From NCBI GenBank assembly GCA_963823675.1, contig CAWGMT010000008.1, positions 372,001 through 436,000 on the forward strand: 64,000 bases of DNA. The letters are read 5' to 3'. This DNA comes from CAWGMT01 sp963823675 (GTDB taxonomy: Bacteria > Planctomycetota > Planctomycetia > Isosphaerales > Isosphaeraceae). Of this stretch, positions 1 through 8,942 are shown one piece after another (the first letter of the stretch is position 1; each line of letters starts with the position of its first letter). Under the pieces are notes generated by a model. The model made no database searches. It had not been told where the DNA came from and saw only the letters and a program-made list of their open reading frames with translations. The position numbers and the translations under genes are program-made.

Positions 1-396
1 CCACACGATCATTCCGGGCTTCATCACCAGGGACGGCCGGCCCTGGCTCAGCTTCGGCCTGATGGGGGGCGACATGCAGGCGCAAGGACACGCTCAGGTG
101 ATCAGCAACTTGATCGATTTCGGGATGGACGTGCAGGAGGCCGGCGATGCGCCCCGGTTTCGTCACTTCGGCTCGTCGGAGCCGACCGGCCAGCCGGCCA
201 GGGGAGGCGGTTCGGTCGCGCTCGAATCAGGGATCGCGTCCCGAGGTCCGCCGCGCCTTGGCGGCCAGGGGCCATGATCTGGTCGAACGCCCCGGGTACC
301 TTCGGCGGCTACCAGGCGATTCGGATCGACCTCGAGCGCGGCGTTCTGATCGGCGGGTCCGACCCGCGAAAGGATGGTGCGGCCATGGGGTATTAG
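1..396 (+). CDS. ggt: gamma-glutamyltranspeptidase, C-terminal part (frameshifted)
   Basis: This is the 3' end of a gene that begins outside the window. The reading frame opens with HTIIPGF and LSFGLMGGDMQAQGH, which matches the C-terminal half of the small subunit of gamma-glutamyltranspeptidases, enzymes that cleave gamma-glutamyl bonds of glutathione, usually in the periplasm. After about position 240 the homologous text moves to a second frame (EVRRALAARGHDLVERPG) and near 292 to a third (GTFGGYQAIRIDLERG, ending GAAMGY and TAG at 394-396). Two single-base indels explain this. The catalytic threonine lies upstream and cannot be checked. Confidence 0.85.
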   Translation, partial: PHDHSGLHHQGRPALAQLRPDGGRHAGARTRSGDQQLDRFRDGRAGGRRCAPVSSLRLVGADRPAGQGRRFGRARIRDRVPRSAAPWRPGAMIWSNAPGTFGGYQAIRIDLERGVLIGGSDPRKDGAAMGY

Positions 397-398
397 CT

Positions 399-1240
399 CT
401 ATTTGATCAGCGGCCGGATCTCGATCTTGCGGAAAACGATCTCGGCTCCCTCGGACTGAAAAATGATCTTGCCCTTGGTCAGGCTCGACTTGATGCCGGC
501 ATTGACGACATAGCCGTTGACGATGTTGGTGATCGTGTCGCCGTCGCAGATGACTTCCATTCGGTTCCACTGGCCGGCCGGTTTTTCGACGTCGCGCTTG
601 CCGCGGAAGCCCAGGGTGTCTTTCCAGTGGGGATCACGGCCCCACCAGTTGAAGCGCCCGGAGTCGCGGGCGAGCGGTGTGCCGCCCTTTTCAAAGTACC
701 ACTGCCCGTCGGCGGCGGTGCGGGTCTCGCAGGTAAGGCTCGGCTTGGCCTGGCCGGGAACCATGATGAAGTCGCCGCAGCCCCCTTCGATGATCTGGCA
801 CTCCTGCGACTGCATCCAGTTGCCCCCGGCCGCGCCATCGGGCCCCACGCAGTGGAGCAGGATCCCGGAATCACGAGCCTTTTCTTTACGCGGCGCCCAT
901 GTCCGCTCGCCCCATTTCCATTCCGCGATCAGGTGATAATCGTGAAACTCATCGCGCGTCGTCAGGCCGCCGAATTCCTGGCCCGAGATGTGGATCATGC
1001 CGTCGTGGACCGTGAAGACCTTGGCGGGATCTTTATACTTGTGCTCGCGCAAATAGGTGTAGAATCCGGCCAGGTCCTTGCCGTTGAACGCGAAAGCCGG
1101 CTCGCCGGTGTTGATCTGCGGCAACTCGCGGGCAAACGAGGGGGCTTTCTGCGCGTGGCTGGGGCGCTCTGAGCCAGGATCAAGGCCCCGACGGCAAATC
1201 CAAGAATCCACCGGCTGCGGGCGGACTGGGTGCCGAGCAT
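399..1240 (-). CDS. DUF1080 (3-keto-disaccharide hydrolase-like) secreted protein
   Basis: This is a DUF1080 protein, a family abundant in Planctomycetes; characterised members hydrolyse 3-keto-glycosides. The start at 1240 gives a signal peptide (MLGTQSARSRW followed by a hydrophobic run to AQSA), so export is likely. Family text includes FNGKDLAGFYTYL, FHDYHLIAEWKWGE, DSGILLHC, QSQECQIIEGG and NGYVVN near the C-terminus. The signal peptide and the body are in different frames, with the break at about 1158-1170, so one indel is assumed. It is convergent with the ggt end, 2 bp apart. The substrate is unknown. Confidence 0.85.
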
Positions 1241-1272
1241 GACATCAACTCCGGAAATCGGCCGCGATCGAG

Positions 1273-1551
1273 TCACGACCGCTGTCTATGAATCCTGGCG
1301 CCCTGCGAGCGGCAGATCATTTCGACTTTGGCCAAGACATGTTCGTCCGGGCAGGCGATCGAAAGGATCATGCCCTGGCCCCCCTCGATCTGCTCGGGGG
1401 GCGTGACGCCCATGCGATCATTGGGGACGCCGATCTGCATCAGGAGCTGAATCGCCAGATTCGCCGGGGCGGAATTCGGGAAGAAGGCGACCACGCGCGG
1501 CATGCTCTCGGTGTGCGTGACCAGGCCAGGCCGAACTTGGGGTGTTTCCAT
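1273..1551 (-). CDS. small conserved-looking protein, unknown function
   Basis: This 92-residue product starts at METPQVRPGL. It is predicted soluble and reads smoothly (MPRVVAFFPNSAPANLAIQLL, then GVTPPEQIEGGQGMILSIACPDEHVLAKVEMI), which suggests an alpha/beta fold resembling an ACT- or GlnB-sized domain, though I do not recognise the family. A longer version starting at 1677 is possible, but its extra N-terminus is low-complexity and unconvincing. It lies just upstream of the DUF1080 gene on the same strand with 32 bp between, so the two may be cotranscribed. Confidence 0.55.
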   Translation of the reverse strand: METPQVRPGLVTHTESMPRVVAFFPNSAPANLAIQLLMQIGVPNDRMGVTPPEQIEGGQGMILSIACPDEHVLAKVEMICRSQGARIHRQRS

Positions 1552-1835
1552 GGTATAAGCGACTCTCTCATCTCCGGGTGTTTCGTGCTGTCGTTTGCCC
1601 GTTGTCCGCGGTCGAATGGCGAGTTGCGCACCGCTGGCCGATAGCGTCCGCGCAGCGAACAACGTACAACGGACCACTCACCACGGACAGAGTTTGACGC
1701 GGAACTCGGCGGTTGGCAAGGCGGCTCCGCCCCTGGCAGGCGACATGAGCGCGTCTCGGCCGGTGTTCAAGGCGCCGGCTTGTTTGTTACGATAAGGCTG
1801 GACGAGGAAACGCTTCGCAGGAGTCTTCGCGCCTC

Positions 1836-2738
1836 ATGTCGATCCTAGTGGCGGGCTTGCTGGTCCACTGTGCGTCGGTGATGTTGGATCCTCCGCTGGA
1901 ACTCCTGGGGACGCTCGACCGACGGCGCATTCCCGAGGCGTCGGGGATAGTCAAAAGCCGCCGCTACCCGGAGATCTTCTGGGTCCACAACGACTCGGGC
2001 AATCCCCCCCTGCTCTTCGCGATTCGTCGTGACGGCCGGATCGTGCGGCAGTTTCGCCTGGAAGTTCCCAACATCGACTGGGAGGACATTGCCATCGATG
2101 ACCAGGGCCATCTTTACGTGGGCGACATCGGCAACAACGGCGGTGTGCTGCCGGTCCGCGTGATCTATCGCGTCGACGAGCCCGACCCGGCCAAGGCTGC
2201 CGATCGGCCGCTCCGCGCGTCGTCGGCGACCTTCTATACATTTCCAACCAAGGGCCGGTTCGACGCGGAGGGCCTGGTTTTCGACCGGGGGAACGCGATT
2301 GTCGTCGCGAAGTATCTCGATCGCCGCCAAGCCGGGCTCTTCACGGTCTCGCTCGAGACGCCAGCGCCACTTTTGCGGCCCGCCCATCCCCGCTCGATCG
2401 GCCTGTTGCCCGATTTCACGGAGCCCGCCACCGGCGCGGCCCTCAGCGACAAACTGGACCTCCTGGCGGTCTGCTCGTCGGACGTGACACGGGTTTACGA
2501 TCGCGAGAAATCGGGGGGATGGCGACTGCTTTCGGAGGTCCGATATCAGTCGCAGCAGATCGAGGGAATTGCCTGGGATGGCCCTCACCTAATACTGGTC
2601 GCCGAGGGAGGAGGGCTTTATCGCCTGGCCGAGACGACCTGGCGCCGTGTCCGGCGAGACGCGGGGACGGGACCGGCCAAGTCGCCTCGCTCAAAACCGT
2701 CCGCTCTTGATCGCGGTAAATCGCGGAATCAGCCGTAA
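1836..2738 (+). CDS. predicted beta-propeller-like envelope protein
   Basis: This 300-residue product starts MSILVAGLLVHCAS, a short hydrophobic segment with a cysteine at position 12 that could be a lipoprotein signal. The body has propeller-like strands (YPEIFWVHNDSGNPP, WEDIAIDDQGHLYVGDIGNN, IEGIAWDGPHLILVAEGGG), resembling the SdiA-regulated/esterase-like phytase propeller group. The C-terminal 30 residues are basic and disordered. Its stop TAA overlaps the next ATG (TAATG at 2736-2740), so it is probably translationally coupled to the flavoenzyme gene. No function can be assigned. Confidence 0.7.
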   Translation: MSILVAGLLVHCASVMLDPPLELLGTLDRRRIPEASGIVKSRRYPEIFWVHNDSGNPPLLFAIRRDGRIVRQFRLEVPNIDWEDIAIDDQGHLYVGDIGNNGGVLPVRVIYRVDEPDPAKAADRPLRASSATFYTFPTKGRFDAEGLVFDRGNAIVVAKYLDRRQAGLFTVSLETPAPLLRPAHPRSIGLLPDFTEPATGAALSDKLDLLAVCSSDVTRVYDREKSGGWRLLSEVRYQSQQIEGIAWDGPHLILVAEGGGLYRLAETTWRRVRRDAGTGPAKSPRSKPSALDRGKSRNQP

Positions 2739-3879
2739 TGTCACAGTCGCACGACATTGTGATCGTCGGTGGAGGTGTGATCGGCCTGGCGATCGCTTAC
2801 GCCCTGGCGCGCGAGGGGCTCGCGCCGGTGGTGCTCGACCGGTCCGAGCTAGGGCGAGAGGCCTCGTGGGCTGGCGCTGGCTTGATTCCGCCCGAGTCCA
2901 GGCCAAACGCCGAGAATCCGTCCATCGCACTAAGGTCGTATAGCGCGCGGCTCTTTCCGGCTTGGTCGGCAGCGCTACGGGAAGAGACAGGCATCGACAT
3001 CGGCTATCGTCGCACGGGCGGGGTGGATGTGGCCCTGACCGATCGGGAGGAGGAGCTGCTGCGGAACGTCGCCGGTCGCTGGCGGGCTGAAGGGATCGCG
3101 TTCGAGCGGCTGGCTCCGGCCGACATCACACGAGTCGAGCCGGCGCTGCGGGTCAAACTCGGCGCCGCCTACTTCTTGCCCGATCGGGCGCAGGTCCGCA
3201 ATCCCCGCCTGCTCCGCGCGCTGATCGAGGCCGTTTCACATCGCGGCGGCCGGCTCAAGCCCTGGCATGCTGTCGAGGGCTTCCAGATGGAGAAGGGCCG
3301 AGTCGTCGCCGTGCGAACCAGTGAGGGCGCATCTCCTGCGGGAGGGTGGTCGTGGCGGCCGGGGCCTGGTCGGGACCGCTCCTCAAACACCTGGGCCTCC
3401 ACGCGCCGACGCCGCCGGTCAAGGGGCAGATCGTACTGTTGCGCGGAGACCGGCACTTGCTGCACCGGATCGTCGAGCACGGCAAGAACTATCTGGTCCC
3501 GCGCGACGACGGTCGAATCCTGATCGGCGCCACGGAAGAGGACGCCGGTTTCGATAGCCGGCCGACTGCCCGCGGGGCACGCGACCTTCTCGACGAGGCC
3601 CTGAGATTGTGCCCGGTGCTGGGCGAGGCCGTGGTCGAGACGACCTGGGCGGGCCTGCGGCCCGGCAGCATCGACACCAAGCCCTATATCGGCGCGGCGC
3701 CGGGCTTCGAGAACCTGTTCGTCGCGACCGGCCACAAGCGAGCCGGATTGCAGCTCGCGCCGGGCACGGCGGAGATCGTGGCCGATCTCATGCTCGACCG
3801 GCCGCCGCGGATTAACCTCGCCGCCTTTCGCCTGGACCGCGAGCCGGATCAGGCCGAGGATGAGACATTCCGATCCTGA
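2738..3879 (+). CDS. thiO: glycine oxidase ThiO-like FAD-dependent amine oxidase (frameshifted)
   Basis: This is an FAD-dependent oxidoreductase of the DAO family, closest in layout to glycine oxidase ThiO, which makes the dehydroglycine used for the thiazole of thiamine. The Rossmann motif IVIVGGGVIGLAIAYALA is at residues 7-24, followed by WAGAGLIPP. The second half (VVVAAGAWSGPLL, KNYLVPRDDGRILIGATEED, TTWAGLRPGSIDTKPYIG, ATGHKRAGLQLAPGTAE) continues in another frame after about 3345, so one indel is assumed. No other thiamine gene is adjacent, so the substrate could also be another amine or amino acid. Confidence 0.85.
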
Positions 3880-3917
3880 GCCGAGTCGATCACTTCGGTC
3901 TCGGGCCAGGCCAGTGC

Positions 3918-4115
3918 GTGGCCGCGATGGCGGGCGTCCGCAAGTTCAACGAGCAGGAGGGCGTTTCAGAGCAGCCCGTGTACGGCGCCGCGACGACCGG
4001 GAATAACTGGCGGTTTGCGAGAATGGACGGCGATCTGGTCTACATCGATCGACCGGAGTATCACCTGGATGATCTGGGAAAAATCCTCGGCATTCTGCTG
4101 GCAAAGGCCGCCTGA
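3918..4115 (+). pseudogene. C-terminal fragment of a conserved protein
   Basis: The frame reads (GTG start) to RKFNEQEG, YGAATTGNNWRFARMDGD and EYHLDDLGKILGILLAKA. It looks like the C-terminal part of a larger protein of the type seen as hypothetical or restriction-nuclease-like proteins in cyanobacteria and planctomycetes (the T-T-G-x-x-W-R/K-F pattern). Upstream in-frame codons extend to a stop at 3861 without the expected N-terminal domain. I therefore treat it as a gene remnant, although a 65-residue protein is possible. Confidence 0.45.
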
Positions 4116-4149
4116 TCTGATCCCAACACTCGGTGGTATCACCTCTCAA

Positions 4150-4812
4150 TTACTGATGATGGACAACCACCTGGCGGACGAAAGCTCGGAACGAGCGAAT
4201 CCAGGCCGTCGCGTCGCTTGTCTGGCCTTCCTTGAGATACTGAGTGACGGCCGACATCGGCAACGTCGGAAAGTTCCGGCTCGTCGCCCTTCGCCGATAG
4301 GTTCCATCAGATTGGAGGTGTAGTGAATGGACGTTTCGGCCGGTTGAACGCCAAACTTCAGGTACGCGCAAGGCGGCGAAAATCGTCAGCCGATCCAAGG
4401 AGCTGTGAGTGACATCGACTTCGATGACCAGGTCCGGCACACGGTCGACGTGCAAGTCGAGCTTGCGCTTGCCCCGCATGCGAACCGCGTTGTCTCCAAG
4501 CCAATAGCACTGATCGGGCTCCGCGCCTTTGGCCAGTCGCCTTCGCTTGTGCGTTGTTGCGCCGCCTCCGACGACCGGGACCGCGAGCTCCTCGGTGAGC
4601 GTGTCGACCATCCGGCCCAGAAGGTAGGCGTCGCCCTCATGACCGAGCGAAGGCATGAAGACCTCCATCGTCCCCTGGTTGTACGTCACGCGGATCGGTC
4701 GTTCGCCCACAATCCGGAGCATCGCTTCGTAATCGTTCCATGGCACATCGTGCAAAACGACCCCGGATGAGGTTGGCCTTCGGCCCTTGAAATTCACGGC
4801 CGCGGTGGACAT
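4150..4812 (-). CDS. Uma2 family (DUF820) putative endonuclease
   Basis: The product has 220 residues. The Uma2/DUF820 fold is a PD-(D/E)XK nuclease-like domain expanded in cyanobacteria and planctomycetes; its physiological role is unknown. Supporting text is YEAMLRIVGERPIRVTYNQGTMEVFMPS in the N-terminal half (a shorter excerpt of which is diagnostic: GTMEVFMPSLGHE), and PDLVIEVDVTHSS carrying the acidic core around residues 127-139. The N-terminus MSTAAVNFKG is preceded by the stop of the DtxR-type gene 12 bp upstream on the same strand. A second Uma2 gene lies at 28833-29471. Confidence 0.85.
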   Translation of the reverse strand: MSTAAVNFKGRRPTSSGVVLHDVPWNDYEAMLRIVGERPIRVTYNQGTMEVFMPSLGHEGDAYLLGRMVDTLTEELAVPVVGGGATTHKRRRLAKGAEPDQCYWLGDNAVRMRGKRKLDLHVDRVPDLVIEVDVTHSSLDRLTIFAALRVPEVWRSTGRNVHSLHLQSDGTYRRRATSRNFPTLPMSAVTQYLKEGQTSDATAWIRSFRAFVRQVVVHHQ

Positions 4813-4824
4813 CGAAGATCTCCC

Positions 4825-5526
4825 TTAGCTCTGGGGATTTCGCTGAGAAGGTGGTTGGATCCGTTCCAAGGGAGTCACCAGGACCTTGGCGGCCGCGGCC
4901 AGTCCCAGGGCGATGTTTCGCCCGCCCAGGCGGATGACGATCGCTCCGGACTCGGGGCGGTTTTCGATCAGCTCGCCGGTGGCGTGCAGCTCCAGTCCAC
5001 ACTCGCTCAAGTAGCGGAGGAAAGCGGGGCCCTGATCAATCACCCGGACGACCCGAAAATGCTGACCGGCCTGGTATCGCCCGAGCGGCGTTCCTTCGAT
5101 CTCGGCGAGCGAGCCATCCGCGCGGGGGATCGGGTCGCCGTGCGGGTCCACGGCTGGATGACCCAGATAAGCATCGATCCGGTCGATCAGACGCTCGGAA
5201 GCGGCGTGTTCCATGTGCTCGGCTTCCTCGTGCACTTCGTCCCACGTCATCGTGAGCGTCTCGGCGAGGAATCGCTCGAGCAGGCGATGCCGGCGGATGA
5301 CCTTCATCGCCAGCCTCTGGCCCGATTCGGTCAAGCGTGCGCCTTCATAGGGGGTGTACGTGGCGAGATTGGCCTCGGAGAGCGTCTTGAGCATGCCGGT
5401 AACGGTGCCCGGCGAGACATGGAGCGCCTGCGCCAGCTCGCCTGTCCCGACTGCGCTGCCGGCTGGATTGCGGGCGGCGATCAGGGCGATCGTCTTGACG
5501 TAGTTTTCAACGGTGAGGCTGGCCAC
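4825..5526 (-). CDS. DtxR/MntR family metal-dependent transcriptional regulator
   Basis: This is an iron- or manganese-responsive repressor of the DtxR/MntR family. It has an N-terminal winged helix (VENYVKTIALIA, VSPGTVTGMLKTLSEANL), a metal-binding/dimerisation region (RLTESGQRLAMKVIRRHRLLE, EVHEEAEHMEHAASERLIDRID) and a C-terminal FeoA/SH3-like domain (LGRYQAGQHFRVVRV). The GTG at 5526 puts the helix at its usual distance from the N-terminus and has AGGGAG about 12 bases upstream; an ATG at 5571 would add 15 residues. No transporter lies next to it, so its targets are elsewhere. Confidence 0.88.
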   Translation of the reverse strand: MASLTVENYVKTIALIAARNPAGSAVGTGELAQALHVSPGTVTGMLKTLSEANLATYTPYEGARLTESGQRLAMKVIRRHRLLERFLAETLTMTWDEVHEEAEHMEHAASERLIDRIDAYLGHPAVDPHGDPIPRADGSLAEIEGTPLGRYQAGQHFRVVRVIDQGPAFLRYLSECGLELHATGELIENRPESGAIVIRLGGRNIALGLAAAAKVLVTPLERIQPPSQRNPQS

Positions 5527-5691
5527 GGTGCGATTCGGTCTCCCTGCGCAGGGCCTGAATCGCGGAATCACGCCGGCCTCCCTCCGGCTCGCCTCCGCGA
5601 TACACTCTTCTCATCCTACGCTGGACGGTCGATTGCCGAAAAGAGGGGCGAGCATCGAATGGCGACCGATAGTCACCAGCCACTTGCGAAA

Positions 5692-5764
5692 TGCCCTCGC
5701 CAGGAATTGAACCTGGTCTTCGACCTTCGCGGGGTCGCGTGCGAATCCGGCACACTCCGAGGAC
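5692..5764 (-). tRNA. tRNA-Arg-like, anticodon GCG (atypical)
   Basis: A full cloverleaf can be drawn: a 7-bp acceptor (GTCCTCG with CGAGGGC), D-stem GTGT/GCAC, a 5-bp anticodon stem and T-arm CCAGG/CCTGG with loop TTCAATT. The anticodon is read at 5728-5730. Positions 8-9 are GA instead of TA, position 14 is G, and position 33 is C. These make it a degenerate or specialised gene. No CCA is encoded. Confidence 0.65.
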
Positions 5765-5783
5765 GAAAGGTGCTGCCGTAGAG

Positions 5784-5854
5784 CCCCCCGCCCGGGAATC
5801 GGACCCGGCCCTGCGGCTTCGAAGACCGCCGTGCGCCCGACACACTCGCGGGGA
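5784..5854 (-). tRNA. tRNA-Arg-like, anticodon TCG (atypical)
   Basis: The acceptor is TCCCCGC with GCGGGGG (one T-G pair), the D-stem GTGT/GCAC, the anticodon stem GCGGT/GCCGC with loop CTTCGAA (anticodon at 5820-5822), and the T-arm CCGGG/CCCGG. Like its two neighbours it has G8, A9 and G14 in place of U8/A14. The discriminator base is G. Confidence 0.65.
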
Positions 5855-5871
5855 TTGAGTGAAGCAAGCAG

Positions 5872-5944
5872 TGCCCTCGCCAGGAATTGAACCCGGTCTA
5901 CGACCTTCGGAGAGTCGCGTGCGAATCCGGCACACTCCGAGGGC
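5872..5944 (-). tRNA. tRNA-Arg-like, anticodon CCG (atypical)
   Basis: The acceptor GCCCTCG/CGAGGGC pairs perfectly. The anticodon loop is CTCCGAA (anticodon at 5908-5910) with a normal T33, and the T-loop is TTCAATT. The D-arm is nearly identical to that of the gene at 5692, again with G8, A9 and G14. The discriminator base is A. Confidence 0.7.
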
Positions 5945-6067
5945 TTTTCGCGACCTATCGTGTATCTGAAAGACGCGGAAGCCGATCGGTATGTTCGCGC
6001 GAGGGCGCCGACATTTCAGAGGCGAACGTGCCGGTCGGCGCTTTGGCCAGATTGTCGCCTTGAGCCA

Positions 6068-7766
6068 TTACTGCTTACTCTTCTCAACCGCGGGTGCTTC
6101 CCAACTGAGGTTCAGCTCGACTTCCTTGCCGCCACGACGCACGGTCACCACTTTCTTCGGTCCGCCCGCCCGCAGGGCGCGTCCGAGTTCCATGCGGTCG
6201 GCTACTTTCGTTGCGTCGATCTTGAGGATCTCGTCGCCTTCCTTCATGCCGCCCTTCTGGCCGGCGCTGTCAGCCTCGACCTCGACGACCGTCATCTCGT
6301 CAAGCTGCACGCCGAGCGTCCGGCGGTTGGCCATCGAGCCCGGGACGCGGAGCTTCTCGCGGGAGAGCAGATGGTCGAGGTTGGCGATCCCGTAAGCCGC
6401 GAGAGCGATTACGAGTGAAGAATGCTTCTGGTAGTCCGGAATGGCGGCGTCGAAGGTGTCGTACTGAGTGTGGTGGGTTCGCTGGTAGCGAGCATCGCCC
6501 GCCTGCCGCCAGAAGAAGCCCGGCACGTTCGCCTCGAGGAACGAGGCATGGTCGCTGCCGCCGCCGAACAGGCCCGGGACCTTCCGCACCTCGAATGGGT
6601 ACTTGGCGTCGAGCTTCTTGATTGGCGTGAAGACCTGCTGCGAAGTCGCTGACGATCGCGTCGGTCGCGCCGATGCCTGAGAGGTAGTTCGTACCGCCGT
6701 CGTGCACGAGCACGGCCGAGATCTTGGGAGTGAGGTCCTTGTGGGCCTTGACGTAGGCGGCCGAGCCGAGCAGGCCCTGTTCCTCGCCGCTCCAGAGCAT
6801 GAAGCGGATCGTCCGCCTCGGCTTCACGCCGGCTCTCGTCAGGATCCGGGCCGCCTCCAGGGTCGTGGCGACGCCGGTTCCGTTGTCGGTGGCGCCGGTG
6901 GCGCCATCCCAGGAGTCGATGTGCCCGCCGACGATCACGTACTCGTCGGGCAGCTCGGAGCCGGGGATGTCGGCGATCACGTTGTAGAGCTTGACTGGTC
7001 CCTTCTTGAAATAATTTCGGATATCGAATTCGAGGGTGACCGTCTTGCCTTCCTTGAGCCAGGCGGCGATCTCCTCGAACTGCTTGCGCAACAGTGTCAC
7101 CGCGGGCACGGTCGGGAGCTTGTCCCAGGAAATGCGGTGGACGCCGGACGTCACGAGCAAGTCGCTGGACGAAGGAACGACGATTCCGGCCGGCTTGGCT
7201 GCTTCCAGCTCTTTGCGCAGCGAGCGAAGGAAGGCCGGGTCCGGTCTCGGGCCGGATCGACCGGGTCGCGGCAGGAGCACCCACGCTCCGGTGATCGTCC
7301 CGTTCGCCTTGGCAAGATCGAGTTCTTTCTGGTCCTTGGGAGCGAGCACCGCCTTGCCCCGCACGGCCCCCTTTGTGCCCGCCGACCACGCCTTCGTCAT
7401 GAACTCGAGCGCCTTCGGCTCGGGTTGGATAACTCGGCCGAACCAGGGCCCGCGGTTGAACCCCACCGGGAATTCGCCCCACGGCTCGAGCCGGGCGTTG
7501 TCGATCCCGAACGAGGCGAACCGGTCGCGCACCCACTCACAGGCGTTGGTCAGGTTGTCCGATCCCGTGAGCCTCGGGCCGATCCGGTTGCAAAGCCAGT
7601 CGAGATGGTCCATGACCTGGCTGTCTTCATGCCCCGCGGAGACGATGCGCTCGAACTCCGGACGATTGACCTTCGCGCTGTCCTTGTCTCCTGCACCGGC
7701 CAGCGAAAGGCCCGAGAGCCCGATCGCAACAACGCACGCGACCCAGAAACGCAGCCTCATACGCAA
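6068..7766 (-). CDS. M28 family metallopeptidase with C-terminal PDZ domain (frameshifted)
   Basis: This is a secreted zinc aminopeptidase/carboxypeptidase of family M28, about 565 residues. The signal peptide covers residues 1-25 (ending SLAGAG). Zinc-site motifs are GGHIDSWD (H282, D284), GATDNGTG (D294) and WSGEEQG (E328-E329). After a frameshift at about 6635 the text resumes with GGGSDHASF, carrying the last histidine ligand, then a PDZ domain (LGVQLDEMTVVEVEADS, GMKEGDEILKID). Two start codons (7766, 7760) are possible. The PDZ domain may guide substrate binding. Confidence 0.88.
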
Positions 7767-7868
7767 CCTCCTCGTGGCGAAATCAGGGAGAACTCGACAC
7801 CATTCTTGGGACCGGCCTCATCGGGACGATTTCCGTGTCGAGAAGATACCATTCTTTCCCATACCAAG

Positions 7869-7938
7869 CAGCGACGCAAGGATTCGAACCCTGTCCGCGA
7901 GTTTTGGAGGCTCGCTGCTCTCCCAGGAGCACATCGCT
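7869..7938 (-). tRNA. tRNA-Trp (CCA anticodon)
   Basis: The acceptor AGCGATG/CGTCGCT, T-arm CAGGG/CCTTG and anticodon loop CTCCAAA (anticodon at 7905-7907) fit tRNA-Trp, with the expected G discriminator. The 31-39 pair is a C-A mismatch and the D-arm is one or two bases short, so a small sequence error or divergence is possible. Confidence 0.8.
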
Positions 7939-7958
7939 GTTGATAACACGGGGCCGGC

Positions 7959-8552
7959 TCAGGCCATTGCCGGAGCCGGCTCATGTTTCACGAACCTGGC
8001 CCAGCTTTCGATCCGAACCCCCTGGGCCGCGTAGAATGGCTTCCACTCGGGGCGGACCGGCCGGTGCCGGAGCTTCATTCCGGCTTGCTCCGGCGTGCGG
8101 TCGCTCTTGCGGGCGTTGCAGGGCTCGCAGGCGGCCACGCAATTGGTCCAGGTCGACGTTCCACCTTGAGACCGCGGAATCACGTGGTCGATCGTGATCG
8201 CGTCAACTCCGGGCTGGCTTCCGCAGTACTGGCACGTGTAATGGTCGCGCTTGCCCACGTTGCGCCGGCTGAATGTGATCGCGGTGCTCGGCAGCCGGTC
8301 ATAGTGGGCCAGAGCGATGACCTCGGGAACCGGGAGCGTCAGCCGCGCCGACCGAATGCAGGGCATTCCCTCGGCCGGCTCGCGTCGTGCCCAGTCGTCC
8401 CAGGTGAGGGCTTGATAGTCCTCTGGGTCCACGACTCTTGCCGCGTCGTTCCAGAGCAAGATCAGCGACCGGGCCACGGTCGTGACGTGCACCGGCTGCC
8501 ACGATCGGTTCAAGACGAGGGTTGGTCGGTCCAGCACGTTGGTCGTTGTCAT
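7959..8552 (-). CDS. HNH endonuclease
   Basis: This 197-residue nuclease has the HNH layout: a zinc knuckle CQYCG, then DAITIDHVIPRSQGG (catalytic DH), then TNCVAACEPCNARKSDRTPEQAG carrying the second CxxC and the N. The N-terminal half (VLNRSWQPVHVTTVARSL, WNDAARVVD) is the conserved extension of a common HNH family found in planctomycetes and cyanobacteria. The ATG at 8552 has AGGAG 9 bases upstream. It is sandwiched between tRNA-Trp and tRNA-His on the same strand, an arrangement also seen for nucleases in mobile tRNA arrays. Target and role are unknown. Confidence 0.9.
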   Translation of the reverse strand: MTTTNVLDRPTLVLNRSWQPVHVTTVARSLILLWNDAARVVDPEDYQALTWDDWARREPAEGMPCIRSARLTLPVPEVIALAHYDRLPSTAITFSRRNVGKRDHYTCQYCGSQPGVDAITIDHVIPRSQGGTSTWTNCVAACEPCNARKSDRTPEQAGMKLRHRPVRPEWKPFYAAQGVRIESWARFVKHEPAPAMA

Positions 8553-8578
8553 CACCTTGCTCCTGGAGGAACGGTGAG

Positions 8579-8651
8579 GGTGCTCGGCGGGAGTTGAACC
8601 CGGCGCCTTGAGATTCACATTCTCATGTGCTTCCATTACACCACGAACACC
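8579..8651 (-). tRNA. tRNA-His (GTG)
   Basis: The extra G at -1 pairs with C73, the hallmark of tRNA-His. The acceptor is GTGTTCG/CGAGCAC, T8 is present, the D-stem is GTGT/GCAC and the anticodon loop ATGTGAA. The 49-65 pair of the T-stem is a C-C mismatch. Confidence 0.88.
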
Positions 8652-8689
8652 ATCAAACAGAGCCGGCCGCGGCACCCGCCGGACCGGAG

Positions 8690-8773
8690 CGGAAGGGGCG
8701 GGAGTCGAACCCGCAAGGCAGAGCGCTCACCCGCTTTCCAGACGGGCCCCGTCACCGATCGGGTAGCCCTTCC
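8690..8773 (-). tRNA. tRNA-Ser (GGA)
   Basis: This is a class II tRNA with a long variable arm. The acceptor is GGAAGGG/CCCTTCC, the T-arm GCGGG/CCCGC, the anticodon loop CTGGAAA (anticodon at 8737-8739), and the discriminator base G. Confidence 0.92.
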
Positions 8774-8780
8774 CAAGAAT

Positions 8781-8853
8781 TGCCCCGGCCAGGACTCGAA
8801 CCCGGAACGCCTCGTTAGAAGCGAGGAATGATCATCCATTTCACCACCAGGGC
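8781..8853 (-). tRNA. tRNA-Arg (TCT)
   Basis: The acceptor is GCCCTGG/CCGGGGC with T8, the anticodon stem CCTCG/CGAGG with loop CTTCTAA (anticodon at 8817-8819), the T-arm CCGGG/CCTGG, and the discriminator base A. It is close in sequence to tRNA-Arg(CCT) at 15172. Confidence 0.92.
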
Positions 8854-8873
8854 ATTTCGCTGCAACCAACGGC

Positions 8874-8942
8874 AAGGCCCGATGGCTTTCGACACCGGGC
8901 CTTGAGTCTCCACGGGGGATTGACGGATGGGCCTGGTATCAA
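8874..8942 (-). promoter_or_regulatory. conserved leader upstream of first tRNA group
   Basis: Reading the minus strand, a TTGATA box (8942-8937) is followed after 33 bases by an inverted repeat (8903-8894 with 8883-8874, 9 of 10 pairs) just before tRNA-Arg(TCT). The same arrangement, with shared flanking text GAGACTC/GAGTCTC and AATCCC, precedes the 25-tRNA array at 18348-18414. The TTGATA resembles a -35 box, but I see no clear -10. Here the hairpin lacks a T-run. Confidence 0.5.
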
